Below, in pieces: positions 33,222 to 44,532 of a stretch of DNA of 64,000 nucleotides. The DNA is from Zanthoxylum bungeanum. Taxonomy: Eukaryota; Streptophyta; Magnoliopsida; Sapindales; Rutaceae. The number at the start of each line of letters is the position of its first letter. Position 1 is the first letter of the stretch. The stretch covers positions 1 through 64,000 of the forward strand of contig SKCR01021435.1 of the NCBI GenBank assembly GCA_019454045.1, in the 5' to 3' direction. The notes below the pieces were generated by a model that worked only from the letters and a program-made list of their open reading frames with translations, ran no database searches and had not been told where the DNA came from. Position numbers and translations under genes: made by a program.

Positions 33222-33960
33222 CTACACTTTCATAGTTTGTTCTCCTTTTTGCACATCAATCACAGTTTGACCTGTAGCCAAGAATGGTCTCCTAGGGATG
33301 ATAGGAACATCTTTGTCTTCTTCCATGTCAAGGATAATGAAATCTGCTGGGAGAATGAGTTTGTCGACTTTGACCAGCACACCTTCAACTACACCACTCG
33401 GAAATACGAGCATTCGATCAGTAAGTTACAGAGAGACTGAAGTAGGTATTGCTTCTCTAATTTACAGTTTCCTGTAAATAGACTAAGGCATCAAATTAAC
33501 ACTTTCACCTAAATCACATAAAGCTTTACCGATATAATGTTCTCCAATGGTGTAAGGAACAGTGAAACTGCCAGGATCTTTCAACTTCAGGGGAAGTTTC
33601 TTCTGAATGATGGTGTTGTATTCTTTCATCAATGCTACTGTCTCGTAATATCCCAATCTATGTTTTCGTGAAAGAATGTATTTCATGAATTTGACATAGT
33701 TGGACATTTCTTCCAAGGCTTCTACAAATGGGATATTGATATGCCGCTTTTTGAACACCTCCAAGAATTGACCCAACTGTTTATCCAATTTGTTTTTCTG
33801 GAGTCGTCGAGGAAAATGTGGAGTTAAAGTGAATCTTTCTTGATCTTTTTCCTTTGCTTCTTTTTCCTCCACCCGTGGAACTGCATCTTTTGGAACTTTT
33901 TCAATGGTTTCTTTCATTCCAACATCTTTGTTGATTTCAGTGCCACTTTTCAAGGTAATG
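33222..33960 (-). pseudogene. E1 gag-protease junction and retropepsin
   Basis: The open stretch 33953-33483 has a charged linker (EKEAKEKDQERF), FPRRLQKNKLDKQLGQFLEV, FKKRHINIPFVEALE, KLPLKLKDPGSFTVPYTIGE and the protease block KALCDLGESVNLMP. The active site is DLGES where E2 has DLGAS. After a stop, 33413-33222 continues with LVFPSGVVEGVLVKVDKLIL, PIIPRRPFLATGQTVIDVQK. The canonical IIxGRPFLATG has Gly changed to Arg. Non-functional. Confidence 0.88.
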
Positions 33961-35280
33961 GCTTGACATTGCTCCTTCCATCAGTTTCTTGGATTTGGTT
34001 CTGTGTTACTGGGAAAATTCCTGGTGGTCTGTAACTCTGAGCATTGGCCAGTTTTCCAATTTGATTCTCCAGTGCTTTGATAGAAGTAGATTGGCTATGA
34101 ATCATAGCATCGTAATTTTTAACTGAGCCAGCACTTCTGCAATTCCTCGTTCTTTTCATGCTCATGGCCTTTGTTCTGTTGTTGTTGGAATCCGGGTGGT
34201 GGATAGTTCCTTGGCCTTGTATTGTTGCTCCAAGCAAAATTAGGATGATTCCTCCACCCTGGGTTGTAGGTGTTGGAATATGGGTTGTTCCTCTGTCTAT
34301 TGAAATTGTTGGCATAATTCACCATTTCTTCAAGTTGGTTTGTCTCTGGTGCTTCTCCATATGGTGAACTTATGGATCCAGTGTTACCTTGCATGCTGAG
34401 AGTTTCCATGAATTTGCATATTTGATCTAGCTTGGCATTCACTGCAGTGTTGGCTCCAACTTCATAAATTCCAGCAATTTGTTGAATCAAGCTATTTCTG
34501 TTGGCCACAAGGAGTTGTTGTTGGCCATTTCTTCAATTAATTCCCAGGCTTGATCTTTTCCTTTTTCCATTAAAACTCCTCCAGCAGCAGCATCAATTGT
34601 GGTTCTCATTATTCCAGAAATTCCATTGTAAAAGGTTTGGACTTATAGCCATTTTACAATCTAATGGTGAGGACATTTCCAGAGTAAATCTTTGTACCTT
34701 TCCTAAGCTTCGTAAAGGGATTCTGAATCTTTTTGTAAAAAATATGTGATGTCATTCCTCAACTTTACAGTTCTAGTTGATGGAAAGTACTTTACAAGAA
34801 ATTTTGTAGCTAGAGTGTTCCAAGTTGTGATGGAACCTGCTGGTAGTGAATGTAGCCAAGCTTTTGCTCTGTCTTTCAAGGAATATGGAAAAACTCACAG
34901 TCTCATTGCTTCTTCTGATGCTCTGTTGTAGTTGAAAGTGCCACAAACTTCCAGGAAGTTGCAGATATGGGCATTAGGATCTTCAGTTGCATTCCCCCAA
35001 AAACTGAACTGATTGTTGAATCATCTGAATGCATGTTTTGATGTCACACGCATTTGCTGGTAAGGGAGGAAGTATAATACATGAAATGAGGCCGTCAACC
35101 ACTGGAATGGTTCTGTCTCGAATAGGAATTGGTGGTGCAACCTCCAAAGGTTCAGGTTCCATGTTGACAATTGATTCTTGGCCTTCTCGCCTTTCCCTTC
35201 TCAACTGTCTGATGGTTCTTTCAATTTCTGGGTCAAGCGGTCGGAGTTCAAAGCTTCTGGTTCATCTCAAAAAATGTCTC
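33954..35280 (-). pseudogene. E1 gag
   Basis: Athila-type gag in several frames: LRPLDPEIERTIRQLRRERR, the IPIRDRTIPVVDGLISCIIL block, NFLEVCGTFNYNRA (frame-shifted), YSLKDRAKAWLHSLPAGS, then AWELIEEMANNNSLWPTE, AGIYEVGANTAVNAKLDQI, NNPYSNTYNPGWRNHPNFAW and ALENQIGKLANAQSYRPPG. Frameshifts occur near 34990, 34640 and 34510 and there are a few stops. No ATG in frame with the N-terminus is convincing. Gag builds the particle and binds RNA. E2 gag at 48740-50090 is collinear. Confidence 0.88.
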
Positions 35281-35378
35281 AGAACCTAAAATAAGTGAAC
35301 ACAAAAATAATAAGTAAAAAGAATATTAGATACAAGTAAAGGTATCTAACCTCAAAACTAATAGTGTAAGATAAATAA

Positions 35379-35396
35379 GTCCCCGACAACGACGTA
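35379..35396 (-). promoter_or_regulatory. E1 primer binding site (tRNA-Asp type, degraded)
   Basis: On the minus strand TACGTCGTTGTCGGGGAC, a mutated form of the TGGCACCGTTGCCGGGGAC site in E2 (50219-50201). It follows the 5' LTR end by about seven bases. Asp-tRNA priming is characteristic of Athila elements. Confidence 0.75.
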
Positions 35397-35403
35397 AAAA
35401 AAT

Positions 35404-36800
35404 TGACTGGCGTAATCACACGTGTATAACGCAAGCGCACGTATCGTTCAAGTAGTACAAAAAGTATCGATCCCATGATGACTTAAAACCTTTTGTTATC
35501 AATTTATGAAGTTAAATGTTTACAATTATATAATGGATTGATTGTTTGATTGGGCAATGACTTTAAAACTTAAAACAAGTAAATAAAATTGCTTGAAAGT
35601 AGATTGAAGAAAATTCAAATTTATAAAACTATCTAGGGTTGTGAATCCTTCCAATATCTTTTTAAAAGATGAAATGGTTATTTTAGGTTTGTATAATATA
35701 TTGGTTTATTAACCTGGAACACGAAATTATGTAAAAGCCTATTCCGATGGTCAAATACAAATACCCAATATAACCCAATTAATCATATTCATATGTCAAC
35801 CAAGTTATCTGAATTCATTAAGATTAAGTTCCAATTATGGCTAGCCCTGCCCGACAGGTATATTCTTATCCTGTAAGGAAATCTATTAAAGGGTTATCTA
35901 TCCTCATGAAGATCATGGGCTATTGAGTCTACGGTCTTTAACCTAAAATCTTTTTTCCAAGTTCATTTTAAGTTTACCAGTTCAATTTTATTAATGGCCA
36001 GTTAATAAAAAGCATTCAGATTAAGGCTCAATAAATAAACCTTTATATTACCCAAACTGTAATTTAACCCCTTATAAACTGGTGGTATTAGATTTCATCA
36101 CAACCCCAAATAACTGGCTTAGTTACGACACATATTTACGGGTAGTAAAAACTTAAATAAAAGAAAAGACATAAAGTAAATTACTAGAAATTAAATACTG
36201 AAAAGTAAATTACTGAAAAGTAAATTGCTGAAAGGTAAATTGCTGAAAGTAAATAAAGTAAAAGTAAATTACTGAAAGTAAATAAAGTAAAAGTAAATTG
36301 CTGAAAGTAAATAAAGTAAAAGTACAATAAAAGAAAATGTTGGGGGTTAGAGGATCCACTTTTATTACTACTATTTTAGATATCTCCCTTAATATAATAT
36401 ATTAACTTTGCGTGATAATTACCAACCAGCAATATAAGCGGTATCCTGATTAAGTCAAATTGATAATTAATTACCAACCGACCAATCAGGCGGTATCCAT
36501 GCTTAGTCAGGTTAAAACCAATTTATAATTAATTACCAACCGACCAATATGGCGGTATCCTAGTTAAGTCAGATTTTAAATAGTTATTATATTATAATTA
36601 GGGGAGATTAATCTAAATAGCAATAATAAAAGCTTTACCTTTTACCCCAGTAAGGGGGAATTACCTCCTCAGTGCGTAAAAGTAAAAACTGAAAAAAGTA
36701 AAGAAAGGAAAGTATTGTGCGTAAAAGTAAATTATGGAAAGTAAAAACTGAAAAGTAAAGAAAAGAGCGAAAGGGGAAATTCATTACTGAAAGCTGTAAA
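35404..36800 (-). repeat. E1 5' LTR, truncated (about 1.4 of 2.06 kb)
   Basis: It begins on the plus strand TGACTGGCGTAATCACACG and follows 5629-6985 in order, including the AAAGTAAATTGCTG tandem repeats (about 36175-36320, more units than the 3' LTR) and three GGCGGTATCC units (about 36425-36560). It stops at GCTGTAAAT near 36800, losing about 660 bp including the TATA box and U3 start, and abuts inverted LTR sequence of element C. Confidence 0.85.
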
Positions 36801-36916
36801 TATGTGTCGTAACTAAGCCAGTTATCTGTGGTGGTTCTTCAATTTACTTTATGTCTTTTATTTTATTTATGTTTTTACTACCCGTAAATATGTGTCGTAA
36901 CTAAGCCAGTTATCTG
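36796..36916. repeat. 33-bp direct repeat at the inverted LTR junction
   Basis: Bases 36796-36828 (GTAAATATGTGTCG...) are repeated exactly at 36884-36916, an 88-base offset. The first copy bridges the E1 LTR (minus) and the element C LTR (plus), as expected for templated filler at a repaired break. Confidence 0.8.
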
Positions 36917-39637
36917 GGGTTTTGATGAAGTCCAATAACACTAGTTTATAAGGGGTTAAATTACAGTTTGGATATTATAAAGGTTTATTTATTGAGCCTT
37001 AATCCTAATGCTTTTTATTAACTGCCCATTAATAAAATTGAACTAGTAAACTTAAAATGAACTTGGAAAACCGATTTTAGGTTAAACACCTTAGACTCAA
37101 TAGCCCACGATCTTCTTTGACGATAGATAACCCTTTAATAGATTTCCTTACATGATAGGAATATACCTGTCGGGTGGGGGTAGTCATAATTGGAACTTAA
37201 TCTTAATGAATTCAGATAACTTGGTTAACATAGGAATATGATTAATTAGGTTATACCTGGTATTTGTATTTGACCATCCGAATAGGCTTTTACATAATTT
37301 CATGTTCCATATTAATAAACCAATATATTATTGAGTTTTCTAGGTCAAACCAAGATCTAATTAAGCGATGAAAAGTGCGAATACATTAAAGTAAAGTTGC
37401 GGAATACTCACTTTGATCGGCTTTTGCGATGCGAATAACAACAAAAATCCTCCTTGAAGCTCTCGGCCAAGGTCTCTTTGTGCTCATTGTGTGTTCGGCT
37501 AAGCCCCTCCATGGATGTGATCTTCAAGCTCCAAGCTTTGTGAATGGATTTCATGCTTATGAATGGGTTTCCCTATCACCTTTAAATGACCCCTTTGAGT
37601 GCTAGCTCTTGAGATTTTGCAACAAAATCATGAAGAACAATTAACCCTAGGCTCACGGTTTTGGGAGAGAAAAATGGTGAAGGCCATTCGGCCAAGTGAG
37701 AAAAGGGAGAGAGAAAAAAAGTGTTTTTGGTTTCTAAAACCTAATGCAAAATCCTTCACAATTTTTGGTATTTGTTTTTCCAAAAAATAAAAGGCAAAAA
37801 GGAGGGAAAAATGGCATTAAATGCCTCCATCTACCACCATCATGATTAGTGATTGGTTGTCAATCACCAAAAGGTGACTTGATATACATCACTAAAGTGA
37901 CAGGTGATGTGACGCGTGATGTGACTTGTGGGCCCCACTTGATTCGAAATACGAGTGGGCCAGCAAACACTCCCGGGCTCGGGTTCGCTAATTCTGAATT
38001 AACAAATTTTCCGTTGCGACGTAATTAAATCAAATTTAATTAAATAATTATGCCTAGCAAAATTACTATTCACGTCGCTAACGAATTAATTCTAAATTAA
38101 CTCGTTCGCCCGAATTAAAATCTAATTTTAATTCCGCGTCGAAATCTAATTTCGTATAATATATCGAATATATTATTTTATTGATTAATTCCAAATTAAT
38201 CGTTCATTATCTTCAAATAGTATTTTATCCTAGATAAAATATGTCTGTAATTAATCATAGATTAATTTTCTCTCTCTAATAATTAATCTTAGATTAATTA
38301 TGCTCGAGTCATACGTCATCGGTGAATCTTCGGGGAGCGACCCATGAGATCCCCGGATATGTTGGCAGTAAATCCGGTCGTCGGACTATCCGAACACGTA
38401 CGTACCTAGTACTACATTTTTACCGATTTACAAGACATGGTTGGCTCCTAGCAAAGCACCGTGCCTACCCAATTCGCCAGAAATATTCTTAAAGGAATAT
38501 GTAATCTATATCAAGCGTTGTATACGTAGTATTGCGTATTGCGATCTAGTATCGGATGTCACGTGCTAGGCCTGGGGCTGGAATTGTGTATGCCCCGTAC
38601 GAAGCACATATCGGATCACTGGTAACTAGTCTCTATAATCGGATAACTATGACCTTGTCATATTATCCCGATAGCTGCAGCATATAAGAGCACCAGTTCC
38701 ATATCCTACGTGATCATCATCTCCACTATGACTGGAGTGATACTTCCATCTTGACATCACACCCAATACACTACGATTCTCAATATACCCAGAAGAGGCG
38801 TACACATAACCTGTTAAAGCCCTGGATGACCAAAACCAAAGTATATTGATTGTTGCAAATATTAGCGGTGCAAGTCTCTGGTTAAGACCAAATACACCTA
38901 CCCTGATTCGGACTCCCATAGACACACAGTCATACTACCAATAGGATTCCGAGGGGTCTATCCAGAGCGAAGCTGTTTCCGTACCATCGGTAAACACAAA
39001 CTCCTATTACACTTGCATGAGTATCCAATACCCAAATATATGAGAACTATGTTGTTATGCTCCCACAACTCGCACAAGTGCAATACTAGTTTATTCTGCA
39101 TTATCGATGTCCAATCTCGATAGTACTACGACTAGGGATGTTTTAATGATTAAACCTTAGTGGATTAATAATGTCTTATATCTTATTAATCCGGAACTAA
39201 TCATATGGACTTTTATCATTTATATATCCCGGTAATCCAATTACAAATGATAAAAGAGCAATTTCCTTTGTCACATAGTTAATTTATACAACAACACCAT
39301 GTTCTGTATAAATAGTGATGCTATGGGTCATAATTGTCCAACATATATTACACAACCGTAAGATAATCACTTCATCTTTAAAAATGATATTGGAAGGATT
39401 CACAACCCTGGATGGTTTTAAAATTTAATTTTCTTAAAAACTACTTTCAAGCAATTTTATTTACTTGTTTTAAATTTAAAATCACCATCCAAATAAACAA
39501 TCAATCCATTAGATACTCGTAAAATTTGACTTCATAAATTGATAATTAAAGGTTTTAAGTCCTCGTGGGATCGATATTTTTTATACTACTTGAATGATAC
39601 GTGCGTTTGCGTTATACGTGTGTGATTACGCCTGTCA
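36829..39637 (+). repeat. Remainder of element C 3' LTR, split by solo LTR S2
   Basis: 36829-37328 and 39344-39637 read in plus orientation follow the related LTRs: TTTACTACCCGTAAATATG, AGCCAGTTATCTGGGG, GATTTCCTTACATGATAGG, AATAAACCAATATAT, then after S2 TATTACACAACCGTAAGATA and, at the end, GCGTTATACGTGTGTGATT, terminating TGTCA at 39637. The left part of this LTR is 5424-5628; roughly 500 bp or more between is missing. Confidence 0.8.
37329..39343 (-). mobile_element. Solo LTR S2 (copia), 2015 bp
   Basis: Flanked by tatat on both sides (37324-37328 and 39344-39348). On the plus strand it starts TATTGAGTTTTCTAGG (TG mutated to TA) and ends ...AATTGTCCAACA. It contains the CCACAAGTCACATCACGCGT-type area, hairpin chain (about 37985-38305), the CGGATAA...TTATCCCG inverted repeat (about 38639) and AGGTGATAGGGAAAC (minus, about 37580). 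No internal region is present. Confidence 0.93.
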
Positions 39638-40690
39638 CCTAGGCCCACTCTGGAAGCGTCACAATACACTGTAAATCCTCCCGATCCTGCTGGTAGAGCA
39701 AGTATAGGAGCAGTAATCAATCGGTACTTGTGTTCCTAAAAACTCTTCTCATAAGCATCAGACCAGTCAAACATCACATTTTTTGAGTCAGCCGCGTTAA
39801 TGGAGTAGGTAACCTGGAGAAATTCTCTACGAACCTTCTGTAATACCCTGCCAATCCCAAAAAGCTTCGAATCTCTGTTACACTCTTTGGTCGATGCCAA
39901 TTCTGAATAGCTTCAATCTTCTGAGAATCTACTTCAATTCCTTCCTTGGACACCATATGCCCCAAAAATACCACACTATTCAACCAGAATTCACACTTCG
40001 AGAACTTAACATATAGCTTCTTTTCCCTCAGTGTCTGTAGCACTTGATGCAAATGCTCAATATACTCCTGCTCACTACGCGAATACACCATAATATCATC
40101 AACAAAGACTATCACGAAAGGGTCTAGAAAAGGTATGAACACCTTGTTCATCAGATCCATAAACGCCATGGGGCATTGGTCAGACCAAAAGACATTACTA
40201 AAAACTCGTAATGCCCATATCTGGTTCGGAAAACCGTATTTGGGACATCACTCTCCTTAATCTTCAACTGATGATATCCTGAGCACAGGTCAATTTTTTA
40301 GAAACACTGCACCCCTACAACTGATTAAATAGATCATCAATCCTTGGTAGTGGATATTTATTCTTGATTGTCACCTCATTCAACTGCCGATAATCTATTC
40401 ACAATCCCAGCGTCCCATCATCATTTCTCACAAACAACACCGGAGCACCCCACGGAGACACACTGGGGGAATAAAACCCTTGTCCAACAAGTCTTGCAAC
40501 TGCGCCTTTAATTCTCTGAGTTTTGCAGGAGCCATCCTGTATGGAGGAATCGATATAGGTTGCATCCTAGGCATGACGTCTATACAAAACTCAATATCCC
40601 TATCCCGTGGTAATCCTGGAAACTCTTTCGGAAAAACATCATGATACTCCTTCACCACCGAAATCTGCTCACGGATTTTACTCTCCGCTC
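39638..40690 (-). pseudogene. Element D reverse transcriptase and RNase H start
   Basis: Order: DVFPKEFPGLPRDRDIEFCI, PYRMAPAKLRELKAQLQDLL, GFIPP, SPWGAPVLF, DYRQLNEVTIKNKYPLPRI, then GYHQLKI, and from 40169 an open stretch with FVIVFVDDIMVYS (catalytic Asp pair), LREKKLYVKFSKCEFWLNSV, VFLGHMVSKEGIEVDSQKIE and EIRSFLGLAGYYRRFVENFS. The RNase H start FTVYCDAS lies near 39675. Stops and frameshifts at about 40400, 40310 and 40170 break it. RT copies the genomic RNA; this copy is dead. Confidence 0.9.
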
Positions 40691-40699
40691 TGCTATCCG

Positions 40700-41250
40700 T
40701 CACAAAAGCCAAATATCCAATATTCTTCTTTTGAAGTAACTTGAATGCTGAATAGCCAATATCAAATTGTGAGGCACCACCATCCTATCTCCCTGATAAA
40801 CGTTTACCAGTCTATTAGGAACATGAAGTGTAACAGTCTTCTCCAAACAATCAAGTACCACATTGTGTTTAGCTAGCCAATCCATCCCCAAAATAATATC
40901 GAAGCTCAAAATACCCAACACTACCAAATCGGTATAAGAAAGGTACATGTCAATATCAATGGAACACTGCCTCACTCATTGTGTAACTTCTATGGGGTCT
41001 CCCACTGGTGTAGCTATAATGATATGGGAGTTTAAAGGCTCAATGTTTATACCCATCTGAGTGATAAAATAAGGTGCCACAAAGGAATGTGTAGCTCCTG
41101 AATCAAATAATACTCTTGCTTGCACGTAATCAATCAAAAATATACTTGTGACCACCGCATTGGATGTCTGTGCCTCATGGGGAGTAAGAGTATACACCCT
41201 GCCCTGAACTCTACTGGAAAAAGACTGTCCCCGGTCACTGACTGGTTTCC
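40700..41250 (-). pseudogene. Element D protease
   Basis: The stretch 41197-40976 holds an aspartic protease with the active site VLFDSGATHSFVAPYF (DSGA intact) and a preceding EAQTSNAVVTSIFLIDYVQA. After a stop at 40975 the next frame (40975-40700) gives the second half SFDIILGMDWLAKHNVVLDC, the ILGMDW flap-side block of chromovirus proteases. Apart from the stop it is well preserved. Confidence 0.88.
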
Positions 41251-42328
41251 CCCTTCCACCAGCTGTCTGTCCTCTGTTTACTGGTCTCTGTTCTCCTCCT
41301 CCTACATATTTATTAAGCTGTGGCTGAGGCGAAAGATAGCAACTACTCTACCGGCACCGGACAGTCCCGCTTCAAATGACCCATCTGTCCGCATCGATAA
41401 CAAACTATGTTCCCAGATCTACAAGTCCTTGTATGAGCTTGTCCATAAATAGAACACTGATGTAGGGTTCGCCCAGGCTGGGCTACCGAGAGGGTGGAAA
41501 TAGCACGAGAAGCATCACTCTGAACCGGCCTACGGTCCTAACCTCCTTGAAATGAACCAATGTCTCTGCGTTCTGTAGGCAGAGCTGACATCTGTTGCTA
41601 CCTACTAGGTCCACTCTACTGAGGCCTCGCCTTCTCCTTTGATTTAGGTCTCTTTCGAGACTCCCTCTCTGTTTGCCTTTCTTTAACCCGCGCTTCAAAT
41701 CGTAAGGTAGCATCTAAAACTTGAGTGTATGAAGTAGTCTCCGTAAAATGAATGGAACGAAATAAGTAGTTCTGAAGCCCGTTTACAAACCTCTTCACCT
41801 TCATTTCCTCAGTACTAATCAGTGTGGAGCATAGCGAGATAACCGCGTGAACCGGATATCATATTCCAAAACTGTCATCTGTTCGCTCTATACTAGCTGC
41901 TCAAACTCACGGGCCCTAGCATCCCTGATACTCTGTGGCAAAACTCTAGACATAAAGGTTGTACTGAACTCAACATATGTCAGAGGAGAGGCATCTCGCC
42001 ACCTACCATCTCAGAAAGACATAAACCAAGTGTTGGCGACATCTCTCAATTGAAAACTGACTAATTCCACCTCTCTCTCCGAAGAGCATCCCAAAGTTGT
42101 ACATATTCGATCCAACTCCTCAATAAACCACAAGGATCTGGAGAGGTCTCTACTCCCGAGAACGTCTAAGAATGAAGCTTCCGAAAATCACGTAATGACA
42201 CAATCAGCTCTTACCGCTGTATAACCTGAATCGTCACTAAATGTGGCTTATGAGGTATAACAGAAGGCCCGACTCGGTATGTAGTAGGGTATGGTACATT
42301 TGAAGGAGGTGATGTTTGGTGAGCCATG
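41251..42328 (-). pseudogene. Element D gag (central part and CCHC knuckle)
   Basis: Retrotransposon gag of the Tekay type. The segment near 41770-41640 reads FVNGLQNYLFRSIHF...VLDATLRFEARVKE with a basic tail (RKRPKSKEKARPQ), and the zinc knuckle CYRCGQMGHLKRDC lies near 41405-41364. The start of gag is on the far side of E2 (52692-52374). Several stops and frameshifts occur between 42250 and 41480. Confidence 0.8.
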
Positions 42329-43124
42329 GGTACTGACCAGCATAAACACACACGTATAACGCAAGCGCACGTATTGTTCAAGTAGTATAAAAATATCGAT
42401 CCCACGAGGACTTAATTCCTACTGTTGTTATTAATTATTGATACTATTTATTTACAGGTATCTGATTATAGGGAGAAGAGAATGATTGTTTGATTGGTTG
42501 GTTGAATGTGGTTTTCCTTAATTAAAATAAATAAAATAAACAAAAGAAAATACTAAGGAAAATAACAAAAGACTCAAAGATCTAGGGTTGTGAATCATTC
42601 TAATATCTTTTAACAGATGATGTGATTATTTTATGTTTGTGTAATAAATCAGTTTACTAACCTGGAACAAGAAATTATGCAAAAGCCTATGTCGATGGTC
42701 AGACGCAAATACCCAGTTTAACCCAATTGAACCATATGTCTATGTCAACCAAATTATCTGGATTCATTAAGTTTAAGTTCCAATTATGGCTACCCACGCC
42801 TGACAGGTATATGTCTATCCTGTAAGGAAATCTATTAAAGGGTTATCTATCCTCAAGGAAGATCGTGGGCTATTAAGTCTAAGGCTGAAACCTAAAATTC
42901 CTTTGTCAAGTTTATTTTAGATTTACCACATCAATCTTATTGGTGAACAGACAACAAGAAACATTAAACTTACGACTAAATAAGTAAATCTTTAAATTAC
43001 CCTAACTATAAAATAACCCCTTATAAACCGGTGATATTGGATTTCATCACAACCCCAGATAACTGGCTTAGTTACGACATATATTTACGGGTAGTAAAAA
43101 CTTAAATAAAATAAAAGACATAAA

Positions 43125-43365
43125 GTAAAATGCTGAAAAGTAAATGACGGAAAGTAAATGCAGAAATTAAATACTGAAAATTAAATGCTAAAAAGTAAAT
43201 CTGAAAGTAAATTACTGAAAAGTAAATGCTGAAAGTAAATTGCTGAAAAGTAAATGCTGAAAGTAATTGATGAAAAGTAAATGCTGAAAGTAAATTACTG
43301 AAAAGTAAATTGCTGAAAAGTAAATGCTGAAAGTAATTGCTGAAAAGTAAATGAAGTAAAAGTAC
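43125..43365 (-). repeat. Minisatellite of AAAAGTAAATGCTG units in E2 3' LTR
   Basis: A run of roughly 13-15 base units (GTAAATGCTGAAA, with GTAAATTACTG and GTAAATTGCTG variants). Corresponding arrays are at 51015-51185 (5' LTR), 6370-6500 and 36175-36320 (E1), with different unit numbers. Confidence 0.85.
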
Positions 43366-43919
43366 AATAAAAGAAATGCTGAGGTAAAATGATCCACTTT
43401 TATTACTTCTATTTTAGATATCTCCTTTAATATAATATATTAACTTTGCATGATAATTACCAACCAGCCATATAGGCGGTATCCAGATTAAGTCAAATTA
43501 ATAATTAATTACCAACCGACCAATCAGGCGGTATCCAGTTTAGTCATGTTAAAACCAATTTAAAAAATTACCAACCGACCAATATGGCGGTATCCTCGTT
43601 AAGTCAGGTTTTAACTAGTTTATATATTATAATTAAGGAGATTAATCTAAATATTAGTAATAAAAGTTTTACCTTTTACCCTAGCAAAGGGGAGTTACCT
43701 CCACATTACTGAAAAGTAAAAACTGAATATTAAAGAAAGAAAAATATTGTGCGTAAAAGTAAATTGCGGAAAGTAAAAACTGAAAAGTAAAGAAAAGAAA
43801 GTGCGAAAGCGGAAATTAATTACTGAAAGCTGTAAATAAACAAACAAGATACAATCTTCTTAGTATTCTTAAGGAATTCCTTAGAAGAAAGTATGAATTT
43901 TACAAATGAAATGGCTTGG

Positions 43920-43928
43920 TATTTATAG
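43920..43928 (-). promoter_or_regulatory. TATA box of E2 3' LTR
   Basis: CTATAAATA on the minus strand. The same site in the 5' LTR is 51754-51746, where it would drive the element transcript. Confidence 0.7.
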
Positions 43929-44532
43929 GCAAAATTTTGCCTCCATCAAATTCTCCACCAAATCCATTATTAATTTCTCCACTAATTACTCCACCAAATC
44001 CATTATTAATTGCTCCACTAATTGATTATCATGTTTGGTGATGATTTGATAATTTTATTATTTATTTATTAATTTATTTTTTTTGCTTTGAAAATGACTT
44101 TAATAATTACACATCACACACTTCTGGATGGTTCATCAATTTCGGTCCTGAAATCTTCCGAATTCGAAAATATTTTGTCTTTCCAAGTTTTAGATCTTTG
44201 AGTCTTCTTTAATTTGGCCCTTGAATCAGCTCAATCCGATATCGGAGTAAACAGTTATGCCCAAAATACGACAGATGTGCAAACCTGGAATTTTGAAAAC
44301 TGCACTTTGTCAAAAACGCCCTTTCAAGTTTCAAATATCCAAAATTAAAATATCAAGTCCAATAATTGCCCTTATTTTACCCATATTTCGTCCTAAATGA
44401 TTTCATTAAGAACCGATATTATTTTATCTCTAAAATAAACTAAAACACATCAAAACGTTCATCAAACCCGAGAAACTAAACAAAATATTAAGTTAAAGGG
44501 GCGGTAAATATTGATATATTTTCCGCTCATTA

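Larger units (their letters stand above)
5629..36800 (-). mobile_element. Element E1: Athila-like Ty3/gypsy element carrying a LOG gene fragment, split by copia A
   Basis: Read on the minus strand: truncated 5' LTR (36800-35404), Asp-type primer site (35396-35379), gag (35280-33954), protease (33953-33222), protease-RT spacer and RT N-terminus (33221-32630), copia A insertion, RT/RNase H/integrase zinc-binding remnants (10503-9451), LOG fragment (9450-9015), 3' UTR and 3' LTR (7691-5629). Copia A sits in RT, flanked by cacac duplications, so the two halves are certainly one element. The RT active-site region, integrase core and first third of LOG are deleted. The outer U3 of its 5' LTR is lost at an inverted junction with element C. 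Confidence 0.85.
1..39637 (+). mobile_element. Element C: Athila-like Ty3/gypsy retrotransposon, mosaic, 5' end outside window
   Basis: The visible parts run: protease remnant (1-455), envelope-position ORF (1668-2675), 3' UTR, a partial LTR (3722-4618), then a second 3' UTR and LTR start (4619-5628). Element E1 interrupts the LTR at 5629. LTR sequence in the same orientation resumes near 36829 and ends at 39637 with ...TGTCA next to Tekay-type RT/RNase H sequence of element D. Solo LTR S2 interrupts that remnant. Athila affinity rests on the protease segment, the envelope-like ORF and the 3' UTR motifs. The middle of its LTR is missing and was probably lost with the adjoining U3 of E1. The left end and left target duplication are outside the window. 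Confidence 0.7.
39638..42333 (-). mobile_element. Element D part 1: Tekay/Del-like chromovirus (gag, protease, RT)
   Basis: The minus-strand order gag, CCHC, protease, RT, RNase H start is that of Ty3/gypsy elements, and the RT text is of the Tekay/Del chromovirus type. It continues across E2 at 52374, joined through the ggtac duplication. At 39638 it is cut by element C just after the first RNase H block (GGFTVYCDASRVGLG). The remainder would lie left of the window. Confidence 0.85.
42334..44532 (-). repeat. E2 3' LTR (2199 bp)
   Basis: On the plus strand it starts TGACCAGCATAAACACACACG and ends ...CCGCTCATTA, one change from CA. It contains AAAAGTAAATGCTG-type minisatellite repeats (about 43125-43365), three GGCGGTATCC units (about 43460-43595), two CCACCAAATCC units and a CTATAAATA box on the minus strand. 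It is longer than the 5' LTR mainly because of extra minisatellite units. Confidence 0.95.

Noticed and set aside
34119..34749. Plus-strand frames over E1 gag, and 48019-48709 and 49261-49470 over E2
   Set aside because: Shadows of minus-strand gag/protease, which has clear family homology in the other direction.
43125..43365. Regular short repeats as a CRISPR array
   Set aside because: Units are contiguous without unique spacers, variable in length, inside a plant LTR: a minisatellite.
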